40,641 nucleotides of DNA from JAUIBE01 sp035267185 (GTDB lineage: Bacteria > Pseudomonadota > Gammaproteobacteria > Xanthomonadales > SZUA-36), in assembly GCA_035267185.1 (NCBI GenBank), contig DATFLY010000045.1:1-40641 (forward strand), read 5' to 3'. The translations under genes were made by a program, and so were the position numbers. Shown piece by piece: positions 1 through 7,648 of this stretch (positions within the stretch are counted from its first letter, which is position 1; each line of letters starts with the position of its first letter). Under the pieces are notes generated by a model, which did no database searches, was not told the origin of the DNA, and was given only the letters and a program-made list of their open reading frames with translations.

Positions 1-271
1 CCTGACCCACTTTGGCCCGGTGACAGAGATATCTCGGCTGATGGAAGAACTGAGGGAGGACATCCGCTTGCACCACGACATTGCCGCTGAAACCCGGAAC
101 TGCGCCGATCCTGAATCCGAAATACGCAGGCGCCTGCTGGACAGGTATTTAACGAAGATGATCGATCATGGGATCAACTGGCCACGAGAGAAAATGGAAG
201 AATTCGTGGCAATGGACCTGGATCTGAACACCCAGGGTCTGGTCGCCTGGCAGGCAAAAAATCCAGCTTAG
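1..271 (+). CDS. C-terminal part of a probable metallo-beta-lactamase-fold hydrolase (5' end outside window)
   Basis: The reading frame is open to the left edge (frame starting at base 2), so this is the tail of a longer gene. The GTG at 20 is an internal codon rather than a convincing start, because no ribosome binding site can be seen. The first visible residues read LTHFGPV. This resembles the last metal-binding histidine motif (THFG or SHFG) of many Zn-dependent MBL-fold hydrolases, and it is followed by a charged helical tail of about 80 residues, as in that group. The tail is acidic/basic and has no membrane segment or signal. Assignment rests on one short motif plus the helical tail, so another helical C-terminus remains possible. 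The gene ends in TAG shortly before the palindromic repeat cluster at 296-440. Confidence 0.45.
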   Translation, partial: LTHFGPVTEISRLMEELREDIRLHHDIAAETRNCADPESEIRRRLLDRYLTKMIDHGINWPREKMEEFVAMDLDLNTQGLVAWQAKNPA

Positions 272-295
272 TCACTCTGATTCCCTGAACTCCGC

Positions 296-330
296 TAACG
301 TCATCCCGGAAGCGCGAGTAGCGCTGTCCG
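296..330. repeat. Palindromic REP-like repeat, copy 1
   Basis: A 35-base unit starts TAACGTCATCCCGG and recurs exactly at 345-379. Its core CCCGGA-AGCGC-GAGTA-GCGCT-G-TCCG folds into a hairpin with a GAGTA loop. It lies between the hydrolase gene and hemH, where dispersed intergenic palindromes typically sit. Confidence 0.75.
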
Positions 331-344
331 AACCGCCCTGCGAA

Positions 345-440
345 TAACGTCATCCCGGAAGCGCGAGTAGCGCTGTCCGGGACCCACGTCGCGGCCAAAG
401 TGTTTCACCTGGTGGATCTCCGCCCGCGGGCCGGGATGAC
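345..440. repeat. Palindromic REP-like repeat, copy 2, inside a 92-base inverted-repeat element
   Basis: Positions 345-379 repeat the unit at 296-330 exactly. In this copy the right arm is complete (TCCGGG), giving the stem CCCGGA/TCCGGG plus AGCGC/GCGCT. An outer pair GTCATCCCGG (349-358) and CCGGGATGAC (431-440) are perfect reverse complements, so the whole stretch looks like a small nonautonomous palindromic element. A related diverged element is at 5097-5216. Confidence 0.7.
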
Positions 441-461
441 TAATAGGAGATCAGCGAACCG

Positions 462-1463
462 CTATTGGCCCGCATCAGCAATGATGGCAGCCAACGCCTC
501 GGCGTGTTCTGATGAATCGTTCAGCGCCGGGATGTATTCAAGTTTTTCCCCGCCGGCTTCCTCAAACCCCTCGGCATTTTCCATCGCGATCTCTTCAAGG
601 GTTTCAAGGCAGTCAACCGCGAAGCCCGGGCACACAACCTGCACATGCTTCACGCCCTCTTCGCCGAGGGCCTCAAGTGTCATGTCAGTGTACGGCTGCA
701 GCCAGGGCTCACGTCCAAGACGCGACTGGTACGTCAGCAGCCACTCATCGTCCTCCAGTTCAAGCTCCTTAACCAGGGCTGCGATGCTGTTTTGACACTG
801 GCTTTGGTACGGATCCCCGGCCTCGATATAGCGTTGCGGAATGCCATGCATGGAAAACAACAATCGTTCACCCCGACCATGAGAATCCCAGTAGGCCCTG
901 ATTTTCCCGGCAACTGCCCTGACCCAGCGCGGATCGGTGTGGTACTCATCAATGTCATGCCGATCCGGCTTCCAGTTCAGCTTCTCCAGCGCCATATCGA
1001 TCGCATCGTAACCCGTCGCAGTCGTGGTGTATGAAAACTGGGGATACATTGGCAATACTGTAAGTGACTCAACACCGGCGGATTTCAATTCCTCCAGTGC
1101 CTGCAGTATCGATGGCGTGCCGTATCGCATTCCAAGCGCAAACACCTGCCTGGATTCCGAATTTTTCTGGAGCCTGTTCCTGAGTTTTTTGCTGAAATGA
1201 AGAAGCGGCGATCCTTCAGTCATCCAGACCTTGGCATATGCACGGGCCGATCGACCTGCCCGAAGAGGCACGATCACGAGGTTAAGCAACGGCAGCCAAA
1301 ACCAGCGCGGCAGGTCAACCACACGTTCGTCTGAAAGGAATTCACGAAGGTACCTGGCAACTGCAGAACGCGTCGGTGCATCCGGCGTACCCAGGTTGAA
1401 CAACAAAACACCCTGCTTCTTTGCAGGGGTTACTGGTCGTTCAGTTTTGGGTGATTCTGTCAT
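462..1463 (-). CDS. hemH: Ferrochelatase (protoporphyrin ferrochelatase)
   Basis: This enzyme inserts Fe2+ into protoporphyrin IX, the last step of protohaem synthesis, at the cytoplasmic face of the membrane. The 333-residue length is normal for bacterial HemH. Diagnostic motifs are GVLLFNLGTPDAP (residues 18-30), the SMHGIP loop with the predicted catalytic His206, and PGFAVDCLETLEEI (279-292) with Glu287, matching the active-site His/Glu pair of the family. The start ATG is followed by a polar 16-residue leader before the first beta strand; no strong Shine-Dalgarno is visible, so a slightly different start is possible. It is a single gene with no haem neighbours in the window. It is read toward the repeat cluster at 296-440, which may serve as its 3' boundary. 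Confidence 0.97.
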   Translation of the reverse strand: MTESPKTERPVTPAKKQGVLLFNLGTPDAPTRSAVARYLREFLSDERVVDLPRWFWLPLLNLVIVPLRAGRSARAYAKVWMTEGSPLLHFSKKLRNRLQKNSESRQVFALGMRYGTPSILQALEELKSAGVESLTVLPMYPQFSYTTTATGYDAIDMALEKLNWKPDRHDIDEYHTDPRWVRAVAGKIRAYWDSHGRGERLLFSMHGIPQRYIEAGDPYQSQCQNSIAALVKELELEDDEWLLTYQSRLGREPWLQPYTDMTLEALGEEGVKHVQVVCPGFAVDCLETLEEIAMENAEGFEEAGGEKLEYIPALNDSSEHAEALAAIIADAGQ

Positions 1464-1783
1464 GATAACTGCAAAAAATTCATGTTGTTGTAAGAATGAT
1501 ACAAAACTCTATTGCTCAATAAATAACCAGTTGTTGACACGTGGATATACAAGGTTTCAAAACAGCAACAGCCATAAACCCCTCATTCATAGTCAATTTT
1601 TGTCTCTGTTTACCATCCTGTTTAAGGATCCTGCCATGAATGAATGTTGCTGATCTGCAACATCCACTTCAAGCGCCAGTCGTGAAACCGCAAAATTCGC
1701 TTTAACGTTTTGTTTTATTTATTTTTTCTGCTAGCATGGCCGTCCGTCGCTTGATCAGCGAGGGTGATGGTTGCCCACGCTAA
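1464..1783. other. AT-rich divergent intergenic region between hemH and the IPTL-CTERM gene
   Basis: This 320-base gap separates two divergent genes and is clearly more AT-rich than its neighbours, including a T-rich run near 1700-1728. It must hold the promoters of both genes, but I could not find a convincing -35/-10 pair on either strand. The only structured element I see is the dyad at 1644-1663. Confidence 0.5.
1644..1663. promoter_or_regulatory. Perfect 7-base dyad, possible operator or hairpin
   Basis: ATGTTGC, a 6-base spacer TGATCT, and GCAACAT form a perfect 7+7 inverted repeat in the divergent hemH/IPTL-CTERM intergenic region. Spacing and symmetry suit a dimeric repressor site, but a small RNA hairpin is equally possible. 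No regulator can be named. Confidence 0.25.
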
Positions 1784-3499
1784 ATGATGACCCGAAAAAT
1801 GGCAAAGCAGAATAAAAATTCGCGCCACAAAAACCGCCACTCTAGCATGCTTTTTTACTGGTGCAGGGTGGGATTTTTCACCGCGCTCGCGTGTTTCGTT
1901 GGAGGTACAGCATTTGCTGCCCCCAACGGCTACAGCATCAATTCCGACAGCGACAATGACCTCACCCGCGACAGCCTCTATTTGATCGACCTGGCAACCG
2001 GGTCTGAGACCCGGATCGGCAGCGTCAGGGCATTCAACCAATTTCGCTCAGACGTAGAAGGGCTAGCCATCGCTCCGGACGGAACGCTGTATGGCGTCGA
2101 TGAAGATTTCCTGACGTTGTTCCCAATCAACAAGGCGACAGGCGCAGTCATCACCGCCCAGGAAGTGTTCATTGATGGTGTTCCAACCGGCGGCGGCAAT
2201 GATTTCGGTATGACCTTCGGTTGTGATGGCAACCTTTATATCACTTCCGTGACGACTCAAACGCTTTACAGGATGCAGCTGGACGGGGTGGCTACTCCGG
2301 TTGGCGGACTGGGCAATCTTGGCGTTGGGATCAGTGCAATAGCGGCATATGGCAATCCGGTTCAGCTGTTTGGACTGAGCAATGGCGATCAAAACCAGGA
2401 TCCTGCCAGCATCAGAAAACTATGGTCACTGGACATCCAGACGGGTGCGGCCACCGAGGTCGGCACCATCGGCTCAGAAGCACTGAAATACGACCAGGCC
2501 GGATTGGCTTTCGATGAAGACGGTGAACTTTGGGCACTGACTGATCGTCGGGACCAGATCGGGTTTCCAGTCCCAAGCCAGATACTGCGCCTGGATGGAA
2601 GCAATGGGCGAGCTTCGGCCATCACAAGCACCTCACAAAACGGCTATGAAAGTCTGGCAATCAGTCCACCTCGTGGTTGTTTCGGTGGCGGAAATGGCGA
2701 GACAGCCCGATTCGCAGTCTCAAAGCGTTTCATGGATTCCAATAACCAGCAGCCAGTCACTTTTGACCTGAGTTGCAACACAGGCTTGCCCCTCGAGCAG
2801 TCGATTTCTGTCGAGCCTTCAGGCGGCCTCAATCAGGATCTTGAGGTGACTTTCGTGGTCACCGACTTTGAAAGCGGCGAATTAGATTGCCAACTCAGCG
2901 AACAGGCTCCGGCCGGCTACCAGGGTACCTACGACTGTGACGGCGAGTCTGCCTGCTCGGCCGGCGATCCCTCTGCGCTGGATGATAACTTCCAGGGGCC
3001 TTGCAGTTTTACCGATGTCGAAACGGGTGATGAAAACGTCTGCTTTATTCGGAACTACATCGCACCAGTCGACGTGGATGTCACGAAACTCTGGATTGAT
3101 GTGAACGAAGAGTTCGAGGGACCGACCATTGCAGAAATGTCCTGGGCTTGTGTCAATGCTCGCAGCAGTGGCGACGACCTCACGATCGGCACCGAAACAG
3201 GCGATCTGCAGTTTTTCCTCCAGGAAGAGACCGTACCGTTTAGCGTTTACCCCAATTTCGACCCCGCACAGCCAACAGTCTGCTCGGTGACTGAAGACTT
3301 CCCCGGCTTCGACAGTGATGTTGAATCAGATGCCAGCGAGTGCCAGGGTTTGATGGTATCGCCAGGTACGGGTGCGGCATGCACAGTGATCAACACAAGA
3401 CTTTACGCAGGTATTCCAACGCTGGATACCTTCGGCAAGTCTCTGCTGGTTTTGATCATGCTGTCCCTGGGGTTGTTCAACATCAGACGAATCCTGTAG
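1784..3499 (+). CDS. Secreted beta-propeller-like protein with C-terminal IPTL-CTERM sorting tail
   Basis: A 571-residue exported protein. After a basic N-terminus comes a hydrophobic signal segment (about residues 28-46, ending TAFAA). Residues about 50-300 contain phrases such as LYLIDLATG, GLAIAPDGTLYGV and GLAFDEDGELWALT, typical of NHL/SMP-30-like propeller blades. Residues about 305-535 are Cys-rich, acidic, prealbumin-like segments. The C-terminus IPTLDTFGKSLLVLIMLSLG, then a basic FNIRRIL tail, has the layout of the IPTL-CTERM signal: motif, one membrane helix, basic end. Such proteins are thought to be processed by an exosortase-like enzyme at the envelope. No exosortase is visible nearby. 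The start is uncertain: ATGs at 1784, 1787, 1799 and 1847 all lack a strong ribosome site, and the one at 1847 would give a conventional signal peptide. Confidence 0.7.
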   Translation: MMTRKMAKQNKNSRHKNRHSSMLFYWCRVGFFTALACFVGGTAFAAPNGYSINSDSDNDLTRDSLYLIDLATGSETRIGSVRAFNQFRSDVEGLAIAPDGTLYGVDEDFLTLFPINKATGAVITAQEVFIDGVPTGGGNDFGMTFGCDGNLYITSVTTQTLYRMQLDGVATPVGGLGNLGVGISAIAAYGNPVQLFGLSNGDQNQDPASIRKLWSLDIQTGAATEVGTIGSEALKYDQAGLAFDEDGELWALTDRRDQIGFPVPSQILRLDGSNGRASAITSTSQNGYESLAISPPRGCFGGGNGETARFAVSKRFMDSNNQQPVTFDLSCNTGLPLEQSISVEPSGGLNQDLEVTFVVTDFESGELDCQLSEQAPAGYQGTYDCDGESACSAGDPSALDDNFQGPCSFTDVETGDENVCFIRNYIAPVDVDVTKLWIDVNEEFEGPTIAEMSWACVNARSSGDDLTIGTETGDLQFFLQEETVPFSVYPNFDPAQPTVCSVTEDFPGFDSDVESDASECQGLMVSPGTGAACTVINTRLYAGIPTLDTFGKSLLVLIMLSLGLFNIRRIL

Positions 3500-3521
3500 G
3501 AGCGGCGTCCTCGCCGCGACT
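3497..3521. repeat. Short REP-type hairpin overlapping the stop codon
   Basis: TAGGAGCGGCGTCCTCGCCGCGAC contains GCGGCG (3502-3507), a TCCT loop and CGCCGC (3512-3517). The GTAGGAGCGG-type core resembles REP sequences of pseudomonads and xanthomonads. It begins at the stop codon of the IPTL-CTERM gene and may limit read-through into tatA, though there is no T-tract. Confidence 0.5.
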
Positions 3522-3585
3522 GCACCGATACACCCTCGGCTGCTTTAAGTTAGAATCTATTTCATTACATTCTCGGAGTAACGCC

Positions 3586-3855
3586 ATGGGAATTGGTGGT
3601 ATCAGTGTCTGGCAGTTAATCATCCTGCTGGTTATCGTCGTGCTGGTCTTCGGCACCAAGCGGCTGCGCAACATGGGCGGCGACCTTGGTGCAGCGATCA
3701 AGGGATTCAGAAAAGGCATGGAGGACGAAAAGTCCGACAAGGAAGAGCCGGATAAGCTGGCAGAAGAAACTGCCCAGGCTCAAACCCAGGCTGATGCAGA
3801 ATTCCGTGAGAAAGAAGAAGAAGTCAAGCCTTCTAAACCCGCAGAGTCCTCATAG
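3586..3855 (+). CDS. tatA: Sec-independent protein translocase TatA
   Basis: TatA oligomerises to form the conducting element of the twin-arginine pathway, which exports folded proteins across the inner membrane. The 89-residue protein shows the hallmarks: an N-terminal helix (about residues 7-22, ISVWQLIILLVIVVLVFG), the FGTKRLR hinge, an amphipathic helix with GGDLGAAIKGFRKGM, and a charged, low-complexity tail. The ATG at 3586 is chosen because GGAG lies 7 bases upstream and the family begins right at this point; an open frame continues upstream but is only non-coding extension. First gene of tatABC; 33 bases separate it from tatB. Confidence 0.96.
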   Translation: MGIGGISVWQLIILLVIVVLVFGTKRLRNMGGDLGAAIKGFRKGMEDEKSDKEEPDKLAEETAQAQTQADAEFREKEEEVKPSKPAESS

Positions 3856-3888
3856 CACACTGCGAAGCAGGGAAGCGAGTCTCCTTGA

Positions 3889-4221
3889 ATGTTTGACGTA
3901 GGTTTCGCCGAACTCCTGCTCCTTTCACTCATCGCATTGCTGGTGCTCGGACCTGAGCGCCTGCCGCGCGTGGCTAAAACACTTGGCGGTTTGTCACGCA
4001 AGGCCCGCAGCAGCTGGTTAAGCCTCAAGCGTTCTATCGATGAGGAGATTCGCCAGCAGGAACTGAAAGAACCTGTCGACAAGATGCGCAAGGACTTCAA
4101 ATCCACGGTCGACGATTTTAAATCGTCAGTGGACGATGTTAAAAACTCAATCGGTGAAACAGGCAAGGCTGTAACCGGCTCAAAATCTGACTCGAAGGAT
4201 TCCAGGTCAGATGGAGAGTAA
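3889..4221 (+). CDS. tatB: Sec-independent protein translocase TatB
   Basis: TatB works with TatC as the receptor for twin-arginine signal peptides. The 110-residue sequence begins MFDVGFAELLLLSLIALLVL, followed by GPERLPRVAKTLGG; the Gly-Pro hinge and ERLP motif distinguish TatB from TatA. A long charged amphipathic and coiled region runs to the end, with repeating DDFKSSVDDVKNS-like units around residues 75-88. The 3' end overlaps tatC by 11 bases, so the two are probably translationally coupled. Confidence 0.96.
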   Translation: MFDVGFAELLLLSLIALLVLGPERLPRVAKTLGGLSRKARSSWLSLKRSIDEEIRQQELKEPVDKMRKDFKSTVDDFKSSVDDVKNSIGETGKAVTGSKSDSKDSRSDGE

Positions 4222-5020
4222 GAGCCCAAAAGACGAAGCAGCGGACGCGGCTCCCGACGATATTGACGATCGCGAGCTGACTTTCATGGAGCACCTGGTT
4301 GAGCTGCGCGGCCGTCTCCTGAAGGCCTGCCTGGCCATACTGGTGGTGCTGGTCGTACTTCTTCCGTTTTCTCGCCGTCTTTACACGCTGCTCTCAGAGC
4401 CGCTGACCAAGCACCTCCCCGAAGGCAGCAGCATGATTGCCATTGACGTGGCGTCGCCTTTCCTGACGCCATTCAAACTGGCTTTGCTGCTGGCGCTGAT
4501 CATCGCCATTCCTGTGGTGCTGTACCAGATCTGGGCATTTGTGGCGCCTGCGTTATACAAACATGAAAAACGCCTGGCGCGTCCACTCCTGTATTCCGCC
4601 GTAGGCCTGTTTTACGTGGGCTGTGCATTTGCCTATTTCGTGGTTTTCCCGCTGGTGTTCGGGTTTTTCACCAGCGTGGCACCTGAGGGTGTTTCGGTGA
4701 TGACCGACATCAGCCGGTACCTGGATTTCGTCATGATGCTGTTCCTGGCATTCGGGATCGCTTTTGAAGTTCCCATTGCCACGATCATCCTGGTGGCCAC
4801 CGGGGTCACCACCATCGAGAAGCTGAAGAAGATTCGTGCTTTCGTGGTTGTAGGGGCTTTCGCGGCGGGAATGTTGCTGACTCCACCCGACATCATCTCC
4901 CAGACCCTGCTGGCCCTGCCGATGTGGCTCTTGTTTGAAGTCGGCCTGGTCATGTGCAAAATTCTGCTGCCGGAAAAAGCAAACGATAAATCAGAACAAC
5001 AGGAAAAACCCGCAGGGTAA
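4211..5020 (+). CDS. tatC: Sec-independent protein translocase TatC
   Basis: The polytopic core of the twin-arginine translocase, which recognises the signal peptide RR motif. The 269 residues contain the expected six membrane helices. Signature pieces include MEHLVELRGRLLK near the N-terminus (the cytosolic signal-binding site), the periplasmic-facing FAYFVVFPLVFGFF, LAFGIAFEVPI with its conserved membrane Glu, and MLLTPPDIISQTLLALPM in the last loop and helix. It has an unusually acidic 20-residue N-terminal leader and a polar KSEQQEKPAG tail. The ATG lies inside the end of tatB. Confidence 0.97.
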   Translation: MESKSPKDEAADAAPDDIDDRELTFMEHLVELRGRLLKACLAILVVLVVLLPFSRRLYTLLSEPLTKHLPEGSSMIAIDVASPFLTPFKLALLLALIIAIPVVLYQIWAFVAPALYKHEKRLARPLLYSAVGLFYVGCAFAYFVVFPLVFGFFTSVAPEGVSVMTDISRYLDFVMMLFLAFGIAFEVPIATIILVATGVTTIEKLKKIRAFVVVGAFAAGMLLTPPDIISQTLLALPMWLLFEVGLVMCKILLPEKANDKSEQQEKPAG

Positions 5021-5096
5021 ACAACACCTTCAAATCTGCTTCATCCCCCAAAATACGAAGCACGACGCATGAAGGCGAAACCGGGATGTGAGAACC

Positions 5097-5216
5097 GTCA
5101 TCCCGGATGCGCGAGTAGTGCCGGGAAATAAGTAGCTACGGTTTTCGGCTTTATCGAAAGAAGTGGCTGCATATTTCCCGCAGCACGTGCTGTCCGGGAC
5201 CCACCAGATCTTTGTG
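5097..5216. repeat. Diverged copy of the palindromic repeat element
   Basis: GTCATCCCGGATGCGCGAGTAG (5097-5118) matches the left part of the repeats at 296-379 with small changes, and TGTCCGGGACCCAC (5191-5204) matches their right flank. Between them an extra segment is bounded by CCGGGAAATA (5121-5130) and TATTTCCCG (5172-5180), reverse complements over nine bases, as if a second hairpin had inserted into the first. The element fills most of the 207-base gap between tatC and the convergent membrane-protein gene. Confidence 0.6.
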
Positions 5217-5227
5217 GAATTAAGAGG

Positions 5228-6085
5228 TCAGGCTACAAACTGGTCTTCCCTGGCCTCGGAATCATCAACTGGTCCATTACCTTCACCATCGCCCAGTTCA
5301 AATATTTCCGCATAGGCACAGTATTGCGTTCCGAACATCAGTAGCTGAATCAGCAAAACTGCAAACAGGATCAAAACGTACTGAATAATACCCGGGCCAC
5401 CGGCCACTGCAGTTACACCCATCAACAAGCCAAGAACCAGGAAAATCGGCAGCGATAAAGCGACCAGGATCACACCAAGAAGCAGGAAAGCCAGCCAGTT
5501 TTTAACCAGGGCCTTGATACCGGTGGTAATCGCCTGGCCCATCCGCATCTCGCCAAACCAGATCAACGGAACAGAGAAGTAGCCCAGCGTTCCACTGACC
5601 GAGACGCCAATCACGATGGCAAAAAAGGCCCTTTGCACGACAGCAGGGTCAAGCGCCAGTACTGCTTCGATATCACCCTGTTCAATTCGGGCCAGCAGTT
5701 CAGGGTCCTGGAGCTCCTGGATACCAGAGAGTAACCATGAAATCAGGATGATTGCGATCAGGCCAATTAACCCACCCAAAAGGAACAGTCTCATGGCCAG
5801 GCGCCTGTTACCCAAAGGAGCGAACAAAGCCACAGGAGACAACGGTAAACCACGACGAACCTGGTCAAAACAGTGCAGCATGCCGGCGGTTAGAATCGGT
5901 AGCCCAAGCGCCACGATCAGCCCGATTACCGGCAGGCGGGTCAGGGTCATTGCAAGCTGCACCAGCACCGCAACCGTTAACAGACGCCACGTCTGCTGGC
6001 GCAGAAGATTGGCTGCCGTAATCAGCCAGGCCAGCCCCCTGCTGGCTGGTACCACTCTGAATGGAGGCCTCGAGTCCTTATCCAT
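5228..6085 (-). CDS. Multi-pass inner-membrane protein, BPSS1780-like
   Basis: A 285-residue polytopic membrane protein of unknown function. After a short basic cytosolic N-terminus there are about six hydrophobic helices, around residues 38-52, 55-70, 97-117, 150-175, 197-220 and 228-250, then an acidic tail. The pattern, with an early LTRLPVIGLIVALGLPILTA stretch and a later LFLLGGLIGL helix, recalls the BPSS1780 family of proteobacterial membrane proteins, but I cannot confirm the family by eye. Its ATG directly follows the TAG of the upstream LOG-family gene with no spacer, so the two are likely co-translated. Confidence 0.75.
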   Translation of the reverse strand: MDKDSRPPFRVVPASRGLAWLITAANLLRQQTWRLLTVAVLVQLAMTLTRLPVIGLIVALGLPILTAGMLHCFDQVRRGLPLSPVALFAPLGNRRLAMRLFLLGGLIGLIAIILISWLLSGIQELQDPELLARIEQGDIEAVLALDPAVVQRAFFAIVIGVSVSGTLGYFSVPLIWFGEMRMGQAITTGIKALVKNWLAFLLLGVILVALSLPIFLVLGLLMGVTAVAGGPGIIQYVLILFAVLLIQLLMFGTQYCAYAEIFELGDGEGNGPVDDSEAREDQFVA

Positions 6086-6706
6086 CTAGCTTGATCGCAC
6101 CGCGGCAAATTTCCGCGCGTCGCTGCTCCACTCAGGAGCAGCGTTAAAAGCAGCCAGCAATTCTGACGGACTATTAATGATTGACCACATTTCAAGGTGC
6201 CCTTTCGCCATGAAACGCTCTCCCACGATGTGGTTGAGCAGATCAGACAGACGGTCATAGTAACCACGGGTATTAACCAGCACGATCGGCCCCAGGAACT
6301 TTCCCAGCCGCTTCAGTGTGAGCACTTCAAAAAGTTCTTCCAGTGTTCCGGAACCACCGGGAAGGGCAACAACAGCATCGGAGTTTTCCAGCATTTTCTG
6401 CTTGCGCTCGGCCATGCTGCTGACCACGTCAAGGCCCGGGAGTGATTTGTGGCCGTGCTCCACGGTATTGAGAAAGTCAGGAATCACACCATGCACATAC
6501 CCGCCTTTGGACATGGCCGAATCCGCCATGGCACGCATTAACCCGACACCGCCACCACCGTAGCGAATTGAAATTCCGGCTTTGCCCAGAATTTCACCCA
6601 CCTGGCTGGCATGACGATAATAATCTTCGTGCAAAGCATTGCTGCTGGAGGCATAAACCGTCGCCCAGGAGATCGCTTTGTCTCGTGATCGGGTTTCCTG
6701 ATCCAT
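6086..6706 (-). CDS. LOG family protein (probable nucleoside 5'-monophosphate phosphoribohydrolase)
   Basis: Members of the LOG (lonely guy) family split nucleoside monophosphates, best known for cytokinin ribotides, into a base and ribose 5-phosphate. Visible hallmarks are YGGGGVGLMRAMADSA, the MAERKQKM helix, and the PGGSGTLEELFEVLT motif holding the substrate-binding Gly-rich loop and the catalytic Glu. The start is set at 6706 (MDQETRS) because GGAGG stands seven bases upstream; the frame is open 16 codons further but without a ribosome site. This gives 206 residues, usual for the family. Cytosolic. The stop codon abuts the ATG of the membrane protein gene at 6085. The true substrate in this organism cannot be told from sequence. 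Confidence 0.88.
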   Translation of the reverse strand: MDQETRSRDKAISWATVYASSSNALHEDYYRHASQVGEILGKAGISIRYGGGGVGLMRAMADSAMSKGGYVHGVIPDFLNTVEHGHKSLPGLDVVSSMAERKQKMLENSDAVVALPGGSGTLEELFEVLTLKRLGKFLGPIVLVNTRGYYDRLSDLLNHIVGERFMAKGHLEMWSIINSPSELLAAFNAAPEWSSDARKFAAVRSS

Positions 6707-6724
6707 CAGGCCCCTCCGCAAAAC

Positions 6725-6730
6725 TATAAT
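6725..6730 (+). promoter_or_regulatory. Candidate -10 box for the rhomboid gene
   Basis: A perfect TATAAT sits 17 bases before the rhomboid ATG, in the 41-base divergent spacer between it and the LOG gene. No good -35 hexamer lies at the normal distance, so the promoter may be weak or activator dependent. The first start would give a leader of only about ten bases. Confidence 0.35.
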
Positions 6731-6747
6731 TGTAATACCATACGCAA

Positions 6748-7332
6748 ATGCCAACCTCTATTACGCCAATTGCCCTGGGCATCATCATTGGATGTGCCGC
6801 TGTATTCCTGCTCGGAAACCTTTCCGCCGGCCTTGCACTGTGGCCGCTGGAAAGTGGGATGTTCTATCCATGGCAGGTGCTGACATACGGATTCCTGCAC
6901 GGTAGTTTCTCGCACCTGTTCTTCAACATGTTTGCGGTCTGGATGTTCGGAACGCAACTGGAGCGCACCTGGGGCTCCAACCGCTTTGCTGTTTATTACG
7001 CAACCTGCGTGGTCGGCGCTGCCATCGTGCAAATCATCGTCCAGCAGTTTGAAGGCGGCATCTATCCAACCATTGGTGCATCAGGTGGTGTGTTCGGCCT
7101 GCTGCTGGCTTACGGCGCCATGTGGCCAAAAAACAAGATTTTCCTGATTTTCCTGCCTGTGCCCATTGAAGCACGATGGTTTGTGCTGATTTACGGCGCA
7201 GTTGAACTGTTGTTCGGTGTCACGCGAACAATGCCCGGCATCGCACACTTTGCACACCTTGGTGGCATGCTTTTCGGTGCGATTCTTCTGTACCGCTGGG
7301 GTTGGCGACCAGGAATGACCTGGCGCCGTTAG
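6748..7332 (+). CDS. Rhomboid family intramembrane serine protease
   Basis: Rhomboids cleave transmembrane substrates within the inner membrane. The 194-residue protein has the minimal six-helix rhomboid core. It shows the H51-x4-H56-x3-N60 helix-2 motif, the ERTWGSNRF segment (the family's E/W-G turn), GASGGVFG with catalytic Ser112, and HFAHLGGMLFG with catalytic His170. The Ser/His dyad is intact, so it should be an active protease rather than a pseudo-rhomboid. It is transcribed divergently from the LOG gene, and nothing nearby points to its substrate. Confidence 0.93.
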   Translation: MPTSITPIALGIIIGCAAVFLLGNLSAGLALWPLESGMFYPWQVLTYGFLHGSFSHLFFNMFAVWMFGTQLERTWGSNRFAVYYATCVVGAAIVQIIVQQFEGGIYPTIGASGGVFGLLLAYGAMWPKNKIFLIFLPVPIEARWFVLIYGAVELLFGVTRTMPGIAHFAHLGGMLFGAILLYRWGWRPGMTWRR

Positions 7333-7350
7333 CCCAATACCGCATTCAGA

Positions 7351-7557
7351 TCAGTCTTCGAGTACGAACGTTACCTTGAGTATGGCTCGATACTCAGTGA
7401 TATCTCCATCACTGTTACAGGTGACTTTCTGGCCTTCGACCCAGGCGCCGCGGACATTCTTGAGGGTTGAGCATGCCCGCTTGACACCTTGTTTTACTGC
7501 ATCTTCGAATGAATGATTTGACGAGGAAATGATTTCTGTAACTCTTGCAACTGACAT
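7351..7557 (-). CDS. Dodecin, flavin-storage protein
   Basis: Dodecins form hollow 12-subunit shells that bind and buffer flavins. The 68-residue sequence is typical: ARVTEIISSSNHSFEDAVKQGV, a helix, then VRGAWVEGQKV with the conserved Trp39 that stacks on the flavin, and a terminal beta strand ITEYRAILKVTFVLED. It ends facing the rhomboid gene, 18 bases from its stop. A separate 91-base gap lies between it and the patatin gene downstream in the window. Confidence 0.95.
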   Translation of the reverse strand: MSVARVTEIISSSNHSFEDAVKQGVKRACSTLKNVRGAWVEGQKVTCNSDGDITEYRAILKVTFVLED

Positions 7558-7648
7558 ATTTTTTTAACTCCTTAATGATGAAACCAACACCATTGATATC
7601 CGGCGTTGGCGAATAAACTGGTCGAACTCACTGATTGTATCAGGGGTC

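Noticed and set aside
296..379. Two direct repeats considered as a minimal CRISPR
   Set aside because: Only two units with a 14-base spacer, a strongly palindromic core and no cas genes; they fit a REP-like element.
1231..1653. Open frame opposite the hemH 5' end and into the spacer
   Set aside because: No ribosome site and no protein-like features; it mirrors hemH codons.
3340..3585. In-frame upstream extension of tatA
   Set aside because: It overlaps the IPTL-CTERM gene and its 3' hairpin, and TatA proteins begin at the ATG at 3586, which has GGAG upstream.
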